Source: Polyangiaceae bacterium
Lineage (GTDB): Bacteria; Myxococcota_A; Polyangia; Polyangiales; Polyangiaceae
DNA: 64,000 nt
Assembly (NCBI GenBank): GCA_013361525.1
Contig: JABFXY010000029.1
Span: 17,091 to 81,090, forward strand
Direction: 5' to 3'
Positions 62,058 to 64,000 of this stretch are shown here, in pieces. The notes beneath the pieces are model-generated. The model had not been told where the DNA came from. It did not search any database and was given only the letters and a program-made list of their open reading frames with translations. Both the position numbers and the translations under genes were made by a program. Positions within the stretch are counted from its first letter, which is position 1, and every line of letters begins with the position of its first letter.

Positions 62058-64000
<1,943 letters not shown>

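Overview
The window is a high-GC, densely coded chromosome segment that looks myxobacterial (Myxococcota, probably the Polyangiales side). The evidence is a eukaryotic-type Ser/Thr kinase with a C-terminal formylglycine-enzyme-like domain, a PP2C phosphatase, a MYXO-CTERM sorting tail, several lipoproteins with Gly/Ser-rich linkers behind the lipobox, an MXAN_5187-like membrane protein, and a type IV pilus pilMNOP/Q locus. No insertion sequence, prophage, CRISPR array or rRNA was seen. One tRNA (His, GTG anticodon) is present.

Layout. 1-6.8 kb: end of uraD, uraH, a hybrid histidine kinase, a hydrolase lipoprotein and a DUF6986 (aldolase-like) gene; uraD, uraH and DUF6986 suggest purine/ureide breakdown. 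6.9-17.2 kb: secreted or envelope proteins (phosphoesterase, GH113-like glycosidase, Slt-type transglycosylase, OmpA-like lipoprotein, Cache/HAMP-like membrane protein), a histone-deacetylase-family amidohydrolase, tRNA-His and a lipoprotein. 17.3-25.5 kb: an atypical kinase fold, a Cys/Met-metabolism PLP enzyme, PP2C phosphatase, frr, a degenerate NtrC-like regulator, a 3-methyladenine glycosylase and an unknown. 25.5-34.3 kb: mostly unknown envelope genes, including a four-gene minus-strand run (trypsin-like protease, Cys-containing lipoprotein, a stand-alone RNA polymerase beta-prime clamp-like protein, a beta-helix MYXO-CTERM protein). 34.3-43.5 kb: a long minus-strand block pilM-N-O-P, a 341-bp gap, pilQ, a lipoprotein, prfC and a class V aminotransferase. 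44.1-50.6 kb: an unknown exported protein, a Kal-Kce fusion, uppS-cdsA and glutamate dehydrogenase. 50.6-51.4 kb: a gene-free stretch of hairpins and tandem repeats. 51.4-64 kb: response regulator-GAF, YgfZ, a hotdog protein, kinase-FGE fusion, YkgJ/membrane pair, TetR regulator, and a giant 2-hydroxyacyl-CoA dehydratase activase followed by its probable dehydratase partner, cut by the window end.

The most unusual item is the 586-residue protein at 27735-29495. It keeps the beta-prime N-terminal zinc ribbon with exact cysteine spacing and the sigma-binding clamp-helix segment, but stops before the polymerase active site and continues into a beta-rich, propeller-like domain. Other items of note are an enhancer-binding protein whose Walker A, Walker B and GAFTGA motifs have all decayed, the Kal-Kce fusion, the two-headed activase, a family of long intergenic inverted repeats, and a 126-nt near-perfect hairpin that begins in the gdhA stop codon. 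All family assignments come from reading motifs by eye; no database search was possible.
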